56,742 nt of DNA from JAFAXD01 sp035472475 (GCA_035472475.1 DATIPA010000207.1:1-56742), one strand, 5' to 3'; positions 43,316 to 51,347 are shown, counted from the stretch's first letter. A program made the numbers and translations. Notes: generated by a model from the letters alone, not told the origin.

Positions 43316-45604
43316 TCAATATTGCGGGCCGAGCGCGAGGCGTCCGATCTTGCCGTCCTGCGTCAGTCCGATCCGCCATTCCGCCGATCCGCCCGCGAAG
43401 TAGACCATGTAGATGTCGTTATCGAGCGGCGTGACCCCGCGGAACGATACGGCCCGCAGCGCGCCGAGCTTACTCAGAATGGCGTGATTGAGCGCCAGTT
43501 GCTCGCGCGACGCCGCCGCAACCTCCGGCGTCATGTGATCGTAGTCCGGCTCGCCGCGTGCCATTGCGTCGATGTATTGACGCAGTGCCTCTTCGCTCCC
43601 TGGCATCGGCGCCGAACGCCGGCCCGGCGCGCGATCGAGATCATCGCCGGCTTGCGCCGGCCCCACCGTGACAAACCTCATGCGTTGTCCGGGCAGTACG
43701 ATCTCGCGGCATTGCCCGGCAGCATCGGCAACGACCCAGGGATGCGCGACGTAGGTCATGATCGGGACCGTACGATTGTCGCCGACGCCGGTGCGGCGCA
43801 CCCGCTTGCCATCGTGGTCGAGCTCGAACAGTTGGATGTCCGCCCCGCTGGTGTTGTAGAGCAGGAGCTTGATCGGCGCGTTGCCGGATACGGATCGCAG
43901 CGCCGGCTCTTGGGCGCAGGCCGCGAGACCGCCCGGCGTCGCGTTTCCGTCAGGGCGAAAGATCAGATCTTCGGCAGTCCCGTCCGGTCCGACCAGGAGT
44001 CGAAATTCGGCGAACCCGTTGGCGAATTTCGTGCCGTAGATGTCATAGCCGCCCGGGCCGACGCCGCGGAAGAAAGTTGATTCCAATGCGCCAAGCGCCG
44101 TGAGCATCGCGCCAAGCTCGGGCATGCGGCGGTGCATGCGCTCGGCCAAGGTGGCGCTCATATGGGTGTAGTCGGGCGCCTCAAGCCGCAGTTCCGCAAT
44201 AACCTTGCGGAGCGCGGCTCGCCCGCCTTCGGCCGGAGTCTGGTTCCTGAACCGATCGGGCGCCGCCGCGATGCGGCGCGCAAAGACATCCTCGACCGCC
44301 TTCGCGCTACGCGCATCGACCCGCTTGCCCTGTCGATCAGGAACCGTTGCCGTGCGAAACACGAGTTCGCTCGCACGCTCCTCATCGCCACCGCTTGTGA
44401 AGACGACGACGGCGCTGCCGTCCGCAGCCGCGAATGCCTGCCCGCCCTGCGCCAGCAATTCGAACTTGGGACCGCCGGTTTGCCGCGCGAACAGGCGGCT
44501 GCCGTCGCGGGTCACCGCAAGCACGTGCAGCGGATTGAGCTGATACCAGCCCACGTAGGCGTCGAGATCGCTCGCGGCTGCACTGTCGGCACCGGACAAT
44601 GATGGCAGCGCTTCTTGCGCGATCGTGCCCTTGGCGATCGTCACGGCGCTGATCGCCACCAGCGGAACCAGCACTGCGGCAACCATGGCCTGCGTGCGCC
44701 AGCTGCTCGGCTCCGGCAAGCCGCGCGCCGTCAAGATGCGCTCGACTCGCTGGCGAACGGTGGCGGCGCGTGCCATGGCGAGCCCCGCCGGTGCGCGCCG
44801 AACGTCGCCCGCGAGGTCGAGGAGAATGTCCGCGTAGGAGGGACGGTCGGCGAGCACCTTGATCGCGGCGTCATCGCTGATCATTTCGGCAAGCTCGGCC
44901 AGGCGGGTGAGCTGCCACCAGGCGAACGGGCTAAACCAGAACAGCGCCCGGTTGAGCGCCGCCAGCAGCAACACATAGAAGTCGCCATGCACGACGTGCG
45001 CACTCTCGTGCGACAGCACGGCCCGCCGTTTCGCGGAGGTCCACTGTGAGCAGTCGGGCGGCAACAGAATGGTCGTGCCGAACGTGACCGGAACGCCGAC
45101 CACGTCGCTCACCCGCACATTGGGAGCCCAGCCATCGTCGATCGGACGGGCAGCACGCGCCAGGCGCCACGTCAACACGATACCGACCAGCAATCTCAGC
45201 AGCAGCACACCGGCGACCGCGAGATAAATTCCCGTCGCAATGGCGAGCCAGCCGACCGCGCGCGCGATTGCGATCGGCGCCGCTGCATCAACACCTGCCT
45301 CCACGCCGGCCGGCGGCGATCCCGCCGATGCCTCGACCGCTGCGGCCGGAGCTTCGGTTGGCGGCAACAGCGCAACCGGCGCGTCCTCGATCATCTGGAC
45401 GATCCGCAGCGGAGCCGCGGCGGTCGGCAAAGTGACGACCATGCAGCGCATCAGCACCGGCATGCTCAGCGAGGCGAACAGCACGACGATCCATGCGGTC
45501 ATTTGCGCGCGCGGATCGCGGATGCGCAGAAGTTTCAGGCCAAACCATACGATCGCACCCAACAGGAGCGACCGCAGCGCCGCTTCCAGAAGTAGCGATA
45601 GCAT
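43316..45604 (-). CDS. BlaR1-like M56 metalloprotease receptor with exported VHL-beta-like and duplicated domains
   Basis: A 762-residue sensor-protease. Membrane segments lie at about 3-25, 35-55, 115-145 and 305-325. The zinc protease motif is H199-E-S-A-H203 with an acidic helix ELAEMISDDAA (237-247) as in BlaR1. In BlaR1 signalling this domain triggers loss of the repressor. The C-terminal region is not a penicillin-binding domain. It holds a lipocalin-like segment (347-420), repeat A (463-553), a segment resembling the von Hippel-Lindau beta domain (567-648: ALRSV, YNTS, LDHDGKR, TYVAHPWVV) and repeat B (671-762). Start overlaps the blaI-like stop by one base. Confidence 0.92.
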   Translation of the reverse strand: MLSLLLEAALRSLLLGAIVWFGLKLLRIRDPRAQMTAWIVVLFASLSMPVLMRCMVVTLPTAAAPLRIVQMIEDAPVALLPPTEAPAAAVEASAGSPPAGVEAGVDAAAPIAIARAVGWLAIATGIYLAVAGVLLLRLLVGIVLTWRLARAARPIDDGWAPNVRVSDVVGVPVTFGTTILLPPDCSQWTSAKRRAVLSHESAHVVHGDFYVLLLAALNRALFWFSPFAWWQLTRLAELAEMISDDAAIKVLADRPSYADILLDLAGDVRRAPAGLAMARAATVRQRVERILTARGLPEPSSWRTQAMVAAVLVPLVAISAVTIAKGTIAQEALPSLSGADSAAASDLDAYVGWYQLNPLHVLAVTRDGSRLFARQTGGPKFELLAQGGQAFAAADGSAVVVFTSGGDEERASELVFRTATVPDRQGKRVDARSAKAVEDVFARRIAAAPDRFRNQTPAEGGRAALRKVIAELRLEAPDYTHMSATLAERMHRRMPELGAMLTALGALESTFFRGVGPGGYDIYGTKFANGFAEFRLLVGPDGTAEDLIFRPDGNATPGGLAACAQEPALRSVSGNAPIKLLLYNTSGADIQLFELDHDGKRVRRTGVGDNRTVPIMTYVAHPWVVADAAGQCREIVLPGQRMRFVTVGPAQAGDDLDRAPGRRSAPMPGSEEALRQYIDAMARGEPDYDHMTPEVAAASREQLALNHAILSKLGALRAVSFRGVTPLDNDIYMVYFAGGSAEWRIGLTQDGKIGRLALGPQY

Positions 45605-45984
45605 TATTTTTTCCCGCCCTTCGTCTGAGTGATCCTGTCGGTGAGCATACGCAGCCGCTTGCGATCGAGCATCGCGGTATCCACCATGCCAACCAGAACC
45701 TCGTCGACCGAACCGTTGCAGAACCAGTCGACGACGCGCTGGACCGCTTTCGCGGCAACCCGGCTGCGCGGCTCGGTCGCCTGGTACACATAGGTACGGC
45801 CGTCGACGGTGTGGTTGACGTAGCCCTTGTCTTCGAGCCGGCGCAGAACCGTCCGCACCGTTGATTCCTTGAGGCGCCGCGCCAGTTCTTCACGCACGGC
45901 TTCCGCCGTCACCGGCCCCTTGGCCCAAACCAGTTGCATCACCTCGCGCTCGAGGTCACCGAGGTCGGGCAAGGTCTCATCCAT
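45604..45984 (-). CDS. BlaI/MecI-family winged-helix repressor
   Basis: A 126-residue repressor. The N-terminal winged helix shows LPDLGDLEREVMQLVWAKGPVTAEAVREEL, then VRTVLRRLEDKGYVNHTVDGRTYVYQA, both diagnostic for the family. The C-terminal helix mediates dimerisation and is the usual cleavage target region. It is followed with one-base overlap (TAATG) by the M56 receptor, the normal blaI-blaR1 arrangement. Probable target sites are the inverted repeats at 46018-46034, 43273-43291 and 43042-43062. No beta-lactamase gene is seen nearby, so the signal is probably different. Confidence 0.95.
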   Translation of the reverse strand: MDETLPDLGDLEREVMQLVWAKGPVTAEAVREELARRLKESTVRTVLRRLEDKGYVNHTVDGRTYVYQATEPRSRVAAKAVQRVVDWFCNGSVDEVLVGMVDTAMLDRKRLRMLTDRITQTKGGKK

Positions 45985-46017
45985 GTGCTGTGTCTCGCCG
46001 TTTGATCATGTTGGCAC

Positions 46018-46034
46018 TGTTACGGTTTGTAGCA
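46018..46034 (-). promoter_or_regulatory. BlaI-type operator upstream of blaI
   Basis: TGTTAC-GGTTT-GTAGCA matches the core TGCTAC-N5-GTAGCA with one changed base and lies 34 bp before the repressor ATG at 45984. Autoregulation is expected for this family. Confidence 0.7.
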
Positions 46035-46146
46035 CAAGCATGTGCGCGTGGCCAGACCGCAGGCGCTACCGGCGACCTGAGGCCGCGCGCCGTCTAAGCA
46101 ACCCGGTGATCCGGAGGATCCCGGCGCGTCGGCGATCGATCACCCC

Positions 46147-47115
46147 TCATTGGATTTCCTTCATGATGGCGCCAGTATCGGTCAGCCAGACTTCGTCCAC
46201 TTTTTTGAGGCGCTCGAGCACGCGGCGCATGGCGGCCGCCCCGTCCGGAGTGCCGACCACGAACGAATGGATACCGATCGCCACGGTCGTTACTTCCCGT
46301 GCCGGGTCCGCGCGCGCCTCGCGGGCGAGCTCCAGGAGGTAATCGAGCCACAGGGTCTCGATCTCGGTCGGCGATTTCATGCGCGGCAGATTGAGACCAA
46401 GATCGATGGTGACGACCGGATAGGGAATCAGGGCCACCGCGCCGTCGGGGGTCTTCAGACGCGAAATAACATCGGAATCCATCTCGTCGATCGTGTAGGT
46501 GATGCCCTCGGCCGCAATCGCCTGCATGGTGTCGCCGTTGGAATAGATGCTCGGGCTCGACCAGCCGGTCGCCCGCACGCCGGTGGTGCTCGCGATCAAA
46601 TCCAGGGTCTTGCGGACATAGGCTTTCTGCGCCGCGAGGCCGCGTCCCAACGGAAGCAACTGATTGGTGTTGTTGATGCCATGAGCGACGATCGGCGCCG
46701 TCGGCTGCGACGCGCGGAACTCCTTCCAGATCTCCGGTTGGGCACCAGGAAATTCGGCGTTGAGCGCGATACTGAGCGGAACGCCGAGCTCCTTGAACAG
46801 GCGGCCGACCCGCAGGTTGCCGAAGGTGACGCCGTATTGCCGGAACGCCTCGTTGGTGAGATCCGGGTTGCGGCTCGTGAGGTCCGGGCGGATGACCGGA
46901 CCCTGGCCAAAGCCAAACTGCTCAACGAACAGGACAAACGACACCGCAACCTTCCTGCCGCCCGGCCAGGCGGCGACCCGGACCGGCTCGCGCGGAAAGC
47001 CGGTGACCCAGTCGGGGCCAGCGCTTTGCGCCGCGGCGGCGCCAATCGGACCGTGGAGTGCAAGCGAGAATGCGAAGATAGCGATAACGTGCGAAGTCCG
47101 GTGCCTCGAGGCCAT
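46147..47115 (-). CDS. exported polysaccharide deacetylase-family protein
   Basis: A 322-residue protein with a signal peptide (hydrophobic IAIFAFSLALHGPIGAAAAQ). The mature part follows the NodB-type deacetylase fold of the PuuE/allantoinase-like branch: VAVSFVLFVEQFGFG where the usual catalytic Asp-Asp strand would be, TFGNLRVGRLFKELGVP, APIVAHGINNTNQLLPL and a late GIHSFVVGTPDG metal/His strand. The usual TFDD motif is not present as such, so activity is uncertain. It lies upstream of the blaI operator with a ~160 bp gap. Confidence 0.85.
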   Translation of the reverse strand: MASRHRTSHVIAIFAFSLALHGPIGAAAAQSAGPDWVTGFPREPVRVAAWPGGRKVAVSFVLFVEQFGFGQGPVIRPDLTSRNPDLTNEAFRQYGVTFGNLRVGRLFKELGVPLSIALNAEFPGAQPEIWKEFRASQPTAPIVAHGINNTNQLLPLGRGLAAQKAYVRKTLDLIASTTGVRATGWSSPSIYSNGDTMQAIAAEGITYTIDEMDSDVISRLKTPDGAVALIPYPVVTIDLGLNLPRMKSPTEIETLWLDYLLELAREARADPAREVTTVAIGIHSFVVGTPDGAAAMRRVLERLKKVDEVWLTDTGAIMKEIQ

Positions 47116-47237
47116 GTTGCCCGCCCATTGTGCTTTTGATGGGCGCGATCTTGGACAAGCCCGACCGATCGATCAACCGGCATGGCGCCTCCTTCCGCTC
47201 GCGCGGGGCCCGGCAGCCGGAGTGCAATGAACCGAGC

Positions 47238-47312
47238 CAGTGCCCCGAACCCGAAGTTCGCACACACTGTGCCGCGGGTCTGAATGCGAACTTGGGTTCA
47301 AAGGCGCACTGG
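47238..47312. repeat. palindromic intergenic repeat, copy 2
   Basis: 5' arm CCAGTGCCCCGAACCCGAAGTTCGCA pairs with the 3' arm ending GCGCACTGG, and the AAA bulge in the 3' arm is kept. Compared with copy 1, paired positions change together (CTAGTGTC/GACACTAG to CCAGTGC/GCACTGG, and GATTCC/GGAATC to GAACCC/GGGTTC). Confidence 0.8.
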
Positions 47313-47325
47313 AATCATAAAGTTG

Positions 47326-47401
47326 CTCGTGTCCTTTTGATTCCGAAGTTCGCGTCGAGCGCGCTGCGGGGTGTGGCGAACTTCGGAATCGGGACACTAG
47401 G
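47326..47401. repeat. palindromic intergenic repeat, copy 3, inverted orientation
   Basis: 5' arm CGTGTCCTTTTGATTCCGAAGTTCGC and 3' arm GCGAACTTCGGAATCGGGACACTAG. The TTT bulge now lies in the 5' arm, so the element is in opposite orientation to copies 1 and 2, with 13 bp between copies 2 and 3. Confidence 0.8.
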
Positions 47402-47560
47402 CCCCGGACGCGACCGAGCCCGGCGGGAACCGCAGCTCCAACCTCGTCATTGGTATGCGGGTGGGAATGGAATCGAGCGCCGATAGGTAACAATTTTGCG
47501 ATGCGGCGCGCCGATTGGACGTGATATCGTGCGGGTCGGGGTGGTGACAGGAGTCAACGT

Positions 47561-48076
47561 ATGTCGTCACTCCGTCTGTTTGGGGCGTTCAGCCCGCCAC
47601 CCATTCGCAAATCCCCTTATACATACGCTGCTCCACCCAAGAAGCGCTGGCTGCCGCTGCTCGCAGCGTTCGGCTGCGGCGCCGTTTGCGTGCTCGCCAT
47701 CTCTGCATGGCCGGCCAGTCGCGCGCATGTGACGGGGCCGCTTCGCATCTATACGTCGCCGGAGGTCGCGCTGCCGGACGGCAACTTCCTCGCCGTCGCG
47801 CAGCCGCAGCCGGGGCAGCGGCCGGCCAAAGCTCAGGAGGGGCGCCCGCTGGCCCAGGAGAACCAGCCGACGATTTCGCCCTCGCTCCAGATCATTGCCG
47901 AGCCGATCGACGCCACCCAATCCCGACAGGTGGCCGCAAAAGCGCGTGCGACCACACATCGCCACGTCGCCCGCAAGTCACCGCGTCACGAGCGCAACAA
48001 TGCGTATGCCCGCGCCTACGGGTCGTGGCGCAACAGCTATGGCTATGCCAGTAACCGGAACAGCACCTGGTTCTAG
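47561..48076 (+). CDS. single-pass membrane or exported protein, function unknown
   Basis: A 171-residue protein from the ATG at 47561 (GACAGGAGTCAACGT upstream). One hydrophobic helix at about 30-48 (WLPLLAAFGCGAVCVLAISAW) follows a short positively charged cytoplasmic tail. The rest is predicted outside: proline/glutamine-rich and then Arg/His/Asn/Tyr-rich (HRHVARKSPRHERNNAY...). No family recognised. Similar low-complexity small proteins are frequent in Bradyrhizobium-like genomes. Confidence 0.65.
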   Translation: MSSLRLFGAFSPPPIRKSPYTYAAPPKKRWLPLLAAFGCGAVCVLAISAWPASRAHVTGPLRIYTSPEVALPDGNFLAVAQPQPGQRPAKAQEGRPLAQENQPTISPSLQIIAEPIDATQSRQVAAKARATTHRHVARKSPRHERNNAYARAYGSWRNSYGYASNRNSTWF

Positions 48077-48087
48077 TAGAACGGCGC

Positions 48088-48237
48088 CTAGCCGTGCCCG
48101 GTCCTGCCGTGCGGGACCGCTGACACTGTCGGGGCGCACCACGTGTGATGACTGGTCTTGCAGGCGTTGTTCATGAGCGCCAGCGCGCCGCCGGCCATCA
48201 GCAGCGCGACCACGAAGATCACCGCCGGCGTCCGCAT
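48088..48237 (-). CDS. very small exported protein
   Basis: A 49-residue protein from the ATG at 48237 with the ribosome binding site CAGGGAGGTCGCA directly upstream. The N-terminus is a hydrophobic signal or anchor (PAVIFVVALLMAGGALALM). The rest has two cysteines (NACKTSHHTWCAP). The longer frame to 48423 has no support. It is convergent with the gene ending at 48076. Function unknown. Confidence 0.6.
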   Translation of the reverse strand: MRTPAVIFVVALLMAGGALALMNNACKTSHHTWCAPTVSAVPHGRTGHG

Positions 48238-48347
48238 TGCGACCTCCCTGTCCCAACGCTCCCCTGTGTCGATCAGATCAGACAAGTAGCTACCGTATCG
48301 ACTGACGGCAAGAGGCTGCGGGGGCGGAGGACCGATTCTCCAACCGG

Positions 48348-48779
48348 TCACCTGACGCGGTTCATGACGAAGCACGTGGCGACGATGGCGTGCCGGGGAC
48401 CCAAGGCATTTTGGGCGTAGCACTTTTCGATCTGGTCGGCCGACAAGATCGTGATCCGGTAGAAGCCGTCGGTATCAGCACCGACGATCGTCTTGTTGTC
48501 CTGCGACAGCGCCCACGCGAACGGCTCCTTGCTGTCGTTGTTCGCGGATGACGTCGTGCCCCAGATCAATGGACCGTCTTGACCAACGACCGTATGGGTG
48601 ACCTCGAGGTCGCGCACGACCGCGTTCTGTGGCGATCCGGTGAGATGCTCCGTCGTACCGAACAGCAGTATTTTGCCGGTTCCTTTCCAGGTACCCTTCA
48701 GACTGGGAAGCGGGCCCTGGGCGACGGCCGCGGTCGTGGTTACGATCAGCGCCGCAGCGATGATGACAAGTTTCCGCAT
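48348..48779 (-). CDS. exported protein, possibly lipocalin-like
   Basis: A 143-residue protein with a signal peptide (IIAAALIVTTTAAVAQ) and a good ribosome binding site (AAGAGGAAAGC) before the ATG at 48779. The mature sequence begins with LKGTWKGTGKILLFG and continues in alternating beta-rich segments, ending near KCYAQ and VATCFVMNRV (two Cys). The GTWxG opening and length resemble small beta-barrel proteins, but I recognise no named family. Related exported proteins occur in rhizobia. Confidence 0.7.
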   Translation of the reverse strand: MRKLVIIAAALIVTTTAAVAQGPLPSLKGTWKGTGKILLFGTTEHLTGSPQNAVVRDLEVTHTVVGQDGPLIWGTTSSANNDSKEPFAWALSQDNKTIVGADTDGFYRITILSADQIEKCYAQNALGPRHAIVATCFVMNRVR

Positions 48780-48963
48780 GCTTTCCTCTTGGCCGTGTTT
48801 TGCGTTGCAGGACGTTTGCTAGCGCCTCGCACGCTAAGCAGAATAACCGACGCTTGTCGATGCTCCGGAATTATAGGAAAAATCAGATACTGCGGTCATA
48901 CGGTCACAGAATGCCTTCGACAACAGGACCCCTCTTCCGCTCCGCGGGCCGGTTCTCGCCCGC

Positions 48964-49739
48964 ATGAGCAACCCCCGGAAAGTGCCGACACCGGACAAGC
49001 CCCGAAGCAGTGCCGGCGCACGCTCCGGCGGTCTCGTTCGATGGCTGCCGGCGCAAATAGCGACGCTCGATCCCGGCTGCTTTGCGCTGGTGATGGCGAC
49101 CGGGATCATCTCCAACGCGTTTTTCTTCGCCAAGGTTCGCGAACCATCGTGGTGGTGCTTGGCACGATGATCGCCCCGACGCTCGGGGGGCTTGAGCAAA
49201 CCGCGTTTGTGTTGGTTCACGTCCTGTGGGGCGTTGGACTCGGCCTCTACGGAATCTTCATTGCACTGTTTGCGCATCGGATCTTCTTCGTCGACGTCGA
49301 GCCCGACGATATTACGCCGCTGCTGTGGGTCGTGATGGGCGCCGCTGCGATCAGCGCCAACGCCGGCTCCACCCTCATCCTCACCGACAGCGGGCTGCCA
49401 TTCCTGAACGCCATGCGTCCCTTCATCGACGGCGTGACGCTGATCGTCTGGGCATGGGCAACCTGGTGGATTCCGCTGCTGGTGTTGCTCGGAATTTGGA
49501 AGCACGGCATCCGGCGCGTCCCCGTGACCTACACGCCGACGCTTTGGAGCCTCGTGTTTCCGCTCGGCATGTACGCGCTGACGACGGCGCGGCTCTCGCT
49601 CGCCGCGGATTTTACGCCGCTGCGGCAGATCGCGGACGCGATGATGTGGATCGCGCTGGTGGTCTGGACCGCCACGGCCGCGGGTCTCGTGGTCGCATCA
49701 TGGCGCAGCCTGCGGGACGGCGACGGCGCATCCGCGTGA
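48964..49739 (+). pseudogene. broken TDT-family (TehA/C4-dicarboxylate-type) transporter
   Basis: The first ~60 codons (frame from 48964) read like the start of a TDT transporter (TLDPGCFALVMATGIISNAFFFAK). The rest (from about 49136 to 49739, another frame) matches the C-terminal two thirds: VVLGTMIAPTLGG, VHVLWGVGLGLYGIFIALFAHRIFF, DDITPLLWVVMGAAAISANAGSTLIL, MRPFIDGVTLIVWAWATWWIP. The switch of frame occurs near 49131-49145. Against a ~350-residue family, roughly 100-120 residues are missing there, so a deletion with frameshift is the best reading. The gene is unlikely to give a working ten-helix transporter. Confidence 0.75.
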
Positions 49740-50016
49740 GCGCGACACGTCAGCGAACCCGAGACCGGCGGCAATCGCACCCGGTCACAAATCGGGCCGA
49801 TGATCCCATGTCCCATTTTCCAAACGGTTTTCTCGTGAAGGTACCTGCATAGGCGAGCGCGCTACCATCGTACTGAAGAAGCGCAAATAACGTCGCGTGA
49901 AAGCGAAAAACTAATTGGGCTGTGAACCGTATCACAGCCCGCCGCACCAACTAGGCGTAGGCCAAGGTCGCGCGCGGCTTGAGTCGTTGCGCAAACGCTG
50001 CACGGAGGTTCGCCTC
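49740..50016. other. gap between the broken transporter and a small gene
   Basis: Holds the palindrome at 49917-49940 (see separate entry) and the ribosome binding site CGGAGG before 50017. No gene seen. Confidence 0.5.
49917..49940. promoter_or_regulatory. CRP-type palindrome upstream of the small exported gene
   Basis: GGGCTGTGA-ACCGTA-TCACAGCCC has 9-bp perfect arms. The core TGTGA-N6-TCACA (49921-49936) equals the classical CRP recognition consensus. It lies 76 bp upstream of the ATG at 50017. On the minus strand it is followed by AATTAGTTTTTC, so it could also act as a terminator in that direction, though no minus-strand gene is close. Confidence 0.45.
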
Positions 50017-50205
50017 ATGTTGAAGATGATCCTCATCGTCGTTGCAACCGCAGTCCTGGCCTTTGCCGCTGGTGTGTGGACCAAGTCGACAGTGCTTGCT
50101 ACCGGTGCCTTGGCGCCCGCTCCAGCGACGCTTTCGCCAGCCGAGATGCACCTCAAGGTGCAGCCTCTGGATCTACCGGTTCAGCAAGTCGACAACTACA
50201 ACTGA
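50017..50205 (+). CDS. small exported or membrane-anchored protein
   Basis: A 62-residue protein from the ATG at 50017, with CGGAGG about 8 nt upstream. Residues 1-20 are a signal anchor (MILIVVATAVLAFAAGVW). The remaining 40 residues are Pro/Ala/Leu-rich (PAPATLSPAEMHLKVQPLDLPVQQVDNYN). No family recognised; comparable small proteins are found in Bradyrhizobium. Its promoter region contains the CRP-like palindrome. Confidence 0.6.
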   Translation: MLKMILIVVATAVLAFAAGVWTKSTVLATGALAPAPATLSPAEMHLKVQPLDLPVQQVDNYN

Positions 50206-50433
50206 CGAGTTCGCACTCTGTGCCGGGTTGCGGCGGCCGATCCGACGGCTGCCCGGAGATTCTTGGCGGCGCCATGCATGCAATTGCGTGTGTCGCCTAT
50301 CTTTAATGCTTGTTTTATCTGGTTGAAGAAACGCCGTTGGCGCGCTATATCCCGCGCCATATCCCAACAATCACAATCTGTAAGGTTCGTGGCGACGACA
50401 TAGTTCATGGGTCAGCTCAGGAAGGGTTCTTCA

Positions 50434-50688
50434 ATGGCTGTACGACGACGTAACGCTAACGATGCAATTTCCAGCGCCGACGAGGCCGCGCCCGAACCAG
50501 CAAGCCAAGCCAGGCGGCCTGAACTTCAATTCCGCCTTCAGGTGGATCGGCAGACCAAGGAATCGTACGAAACCAACAAAGCTGCCGAGCAAGCCGCCCT
50601 GGCGATCAAGAAAGCGCATCCGATCCTCCATGTCGAAGTCGTCGATGCGGGCGCTGGGATGACCAAGGTCATCGAGGTGGCGAAGTAG
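50434..50688 (+). CDS. small hypothetical protein
   Basis: An 84-residue soluble protein from the ATG at 50434, with AGGAAGGGTTCTTCA upstream. A charged, Ala/Pro-rich N-terminus (about 1-32) precedes an ordered part with FRLQVDRQTKESYETNKAAEQAALAIKKAHPILHVEVVDAG, which looks like an alpha/beta fold with two strands around a helix. No family recognised. Convergent with the hydrolase ending at 50709. An in-frame ATG at 50407 is an alternative start. Confidence 0.6.
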   Translation: MAVRRRNANDAISSADEAAPEPASQARRPELQFRLQVDRQTKESYETNKAAEQAALAIKKAHPILHVEVVDAGAGMTKVIEVAK

Positions 50689-50708
50689 CCGCCTCTCGCC
50701 CGGCTCAA

Positions 50709-51347
50709 TCAACCGTTTGCCAGATCGTCTGCTGGCGCGCGTTCCTGCAACCATGCGCGCGCAAGGTCGATGTCGGCCTGCGATAGTTCGTGCCCGACCG
50801 GCAGGGTGCGATGGGTCACGCTTGCGCCGCCCTGCTGCAAAGCCAGCGCGAGCCGCGCTGCCCCCTCAGCGGACATCAAAGGATCATGGGCGCCCGAGAG
50901 GATCAGCACGGGTTTGCCGGCAAGCTCAACGCGCGGCGGATGCGCGAACGGAGCCGTGGCCCGCAACAAAACGGCGCCTGCCAGCGTCGCTGGCCGCAGT
51001 AGAAGTATTGCGGCGGCTACGTTTGCGCCGTTCGAATATCCGACCGCGATCGGCGCGGCGATGTCATATGTCTCGCAGGCCTGGTCCACGAAATCCGCGA
51101 GGTCATTGGCCCTTTGGCGAACGTCGTCCTCGTCGAATACGCCCTGGGCAACGCGACGAAAGAAACGCGGCATTCCGTTTTCAAGAACCTTGCCCCTGGG
51201 AGACAGCAAGGGCGCGCGCTGCGCGATCATGCGGCCCAGGGGCAGCAGATCGTCCTCATTGCCACCGGTTCCGTGCAGCAGCAGCAGCGGCTTGTGCGCA
51301 GGCTCGCCGCGCTCGAAGCGATGGACGAACGAAAGCCTGTCGCTCAT
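50709..51347 (-). CDS. alpha/beta hydrolase, MhqD/carboxylesterase-like
   Basis: A 212-residue phospholipase/carboxylesterase-type hydrolase. LLLHGTGGNEDDLLPL gives the oxyanion-hole region, VGYSNGANVAAAILL the nucleophile elbow with Ser, LSGAHDPLMS the acid and LPVGHELSQADI the His. It is translated with one-base overlap after the ring-cleaving dioxygenase-like gene. In Bacillus, MhqD (hydrolase) and MhqO (dioxygenase) form the same pair in quinone detoxification, which supports that role here. Confidence 0.88.
   Translation of the reverse strand: MSDRLSFVHRFERGEPAHKPLLLLHGTGGNEDDLLPLGRMIAQRAPLLSPRGKVLENGMPRFFRRVAQGVFDEDDVRQRANDLADFVDQACETYDIAAPIAVGYSNGANVAAAILLLRPATLAGAVLLRATAPFAHPPRVELAGKPVLILSGAHDPLMSAEGAARLALALQQGGASVTHRTLPVGHELSQADIDLARAWLQERAPADDLANG

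Larger units (their letters stand above)
47116..47560. other. intergenic region with two palindromic repeats
   Basis: About 445 bp without a gene between divergent genes. It carries repeat copies 2 and 3 (47238-47312 and 47326-47401) and, before the next gene, the ribosome binding site ACAGGAG near 47549. Confidence 0.7.

Noticed and set aside
43316..45984. blaI/M56 pair as a beta-lactam resistance locus
   Set aside because: No beta-lactamase or penicillin-binding protein gene is present, and the receptor lacks a penicillin-binding domain.
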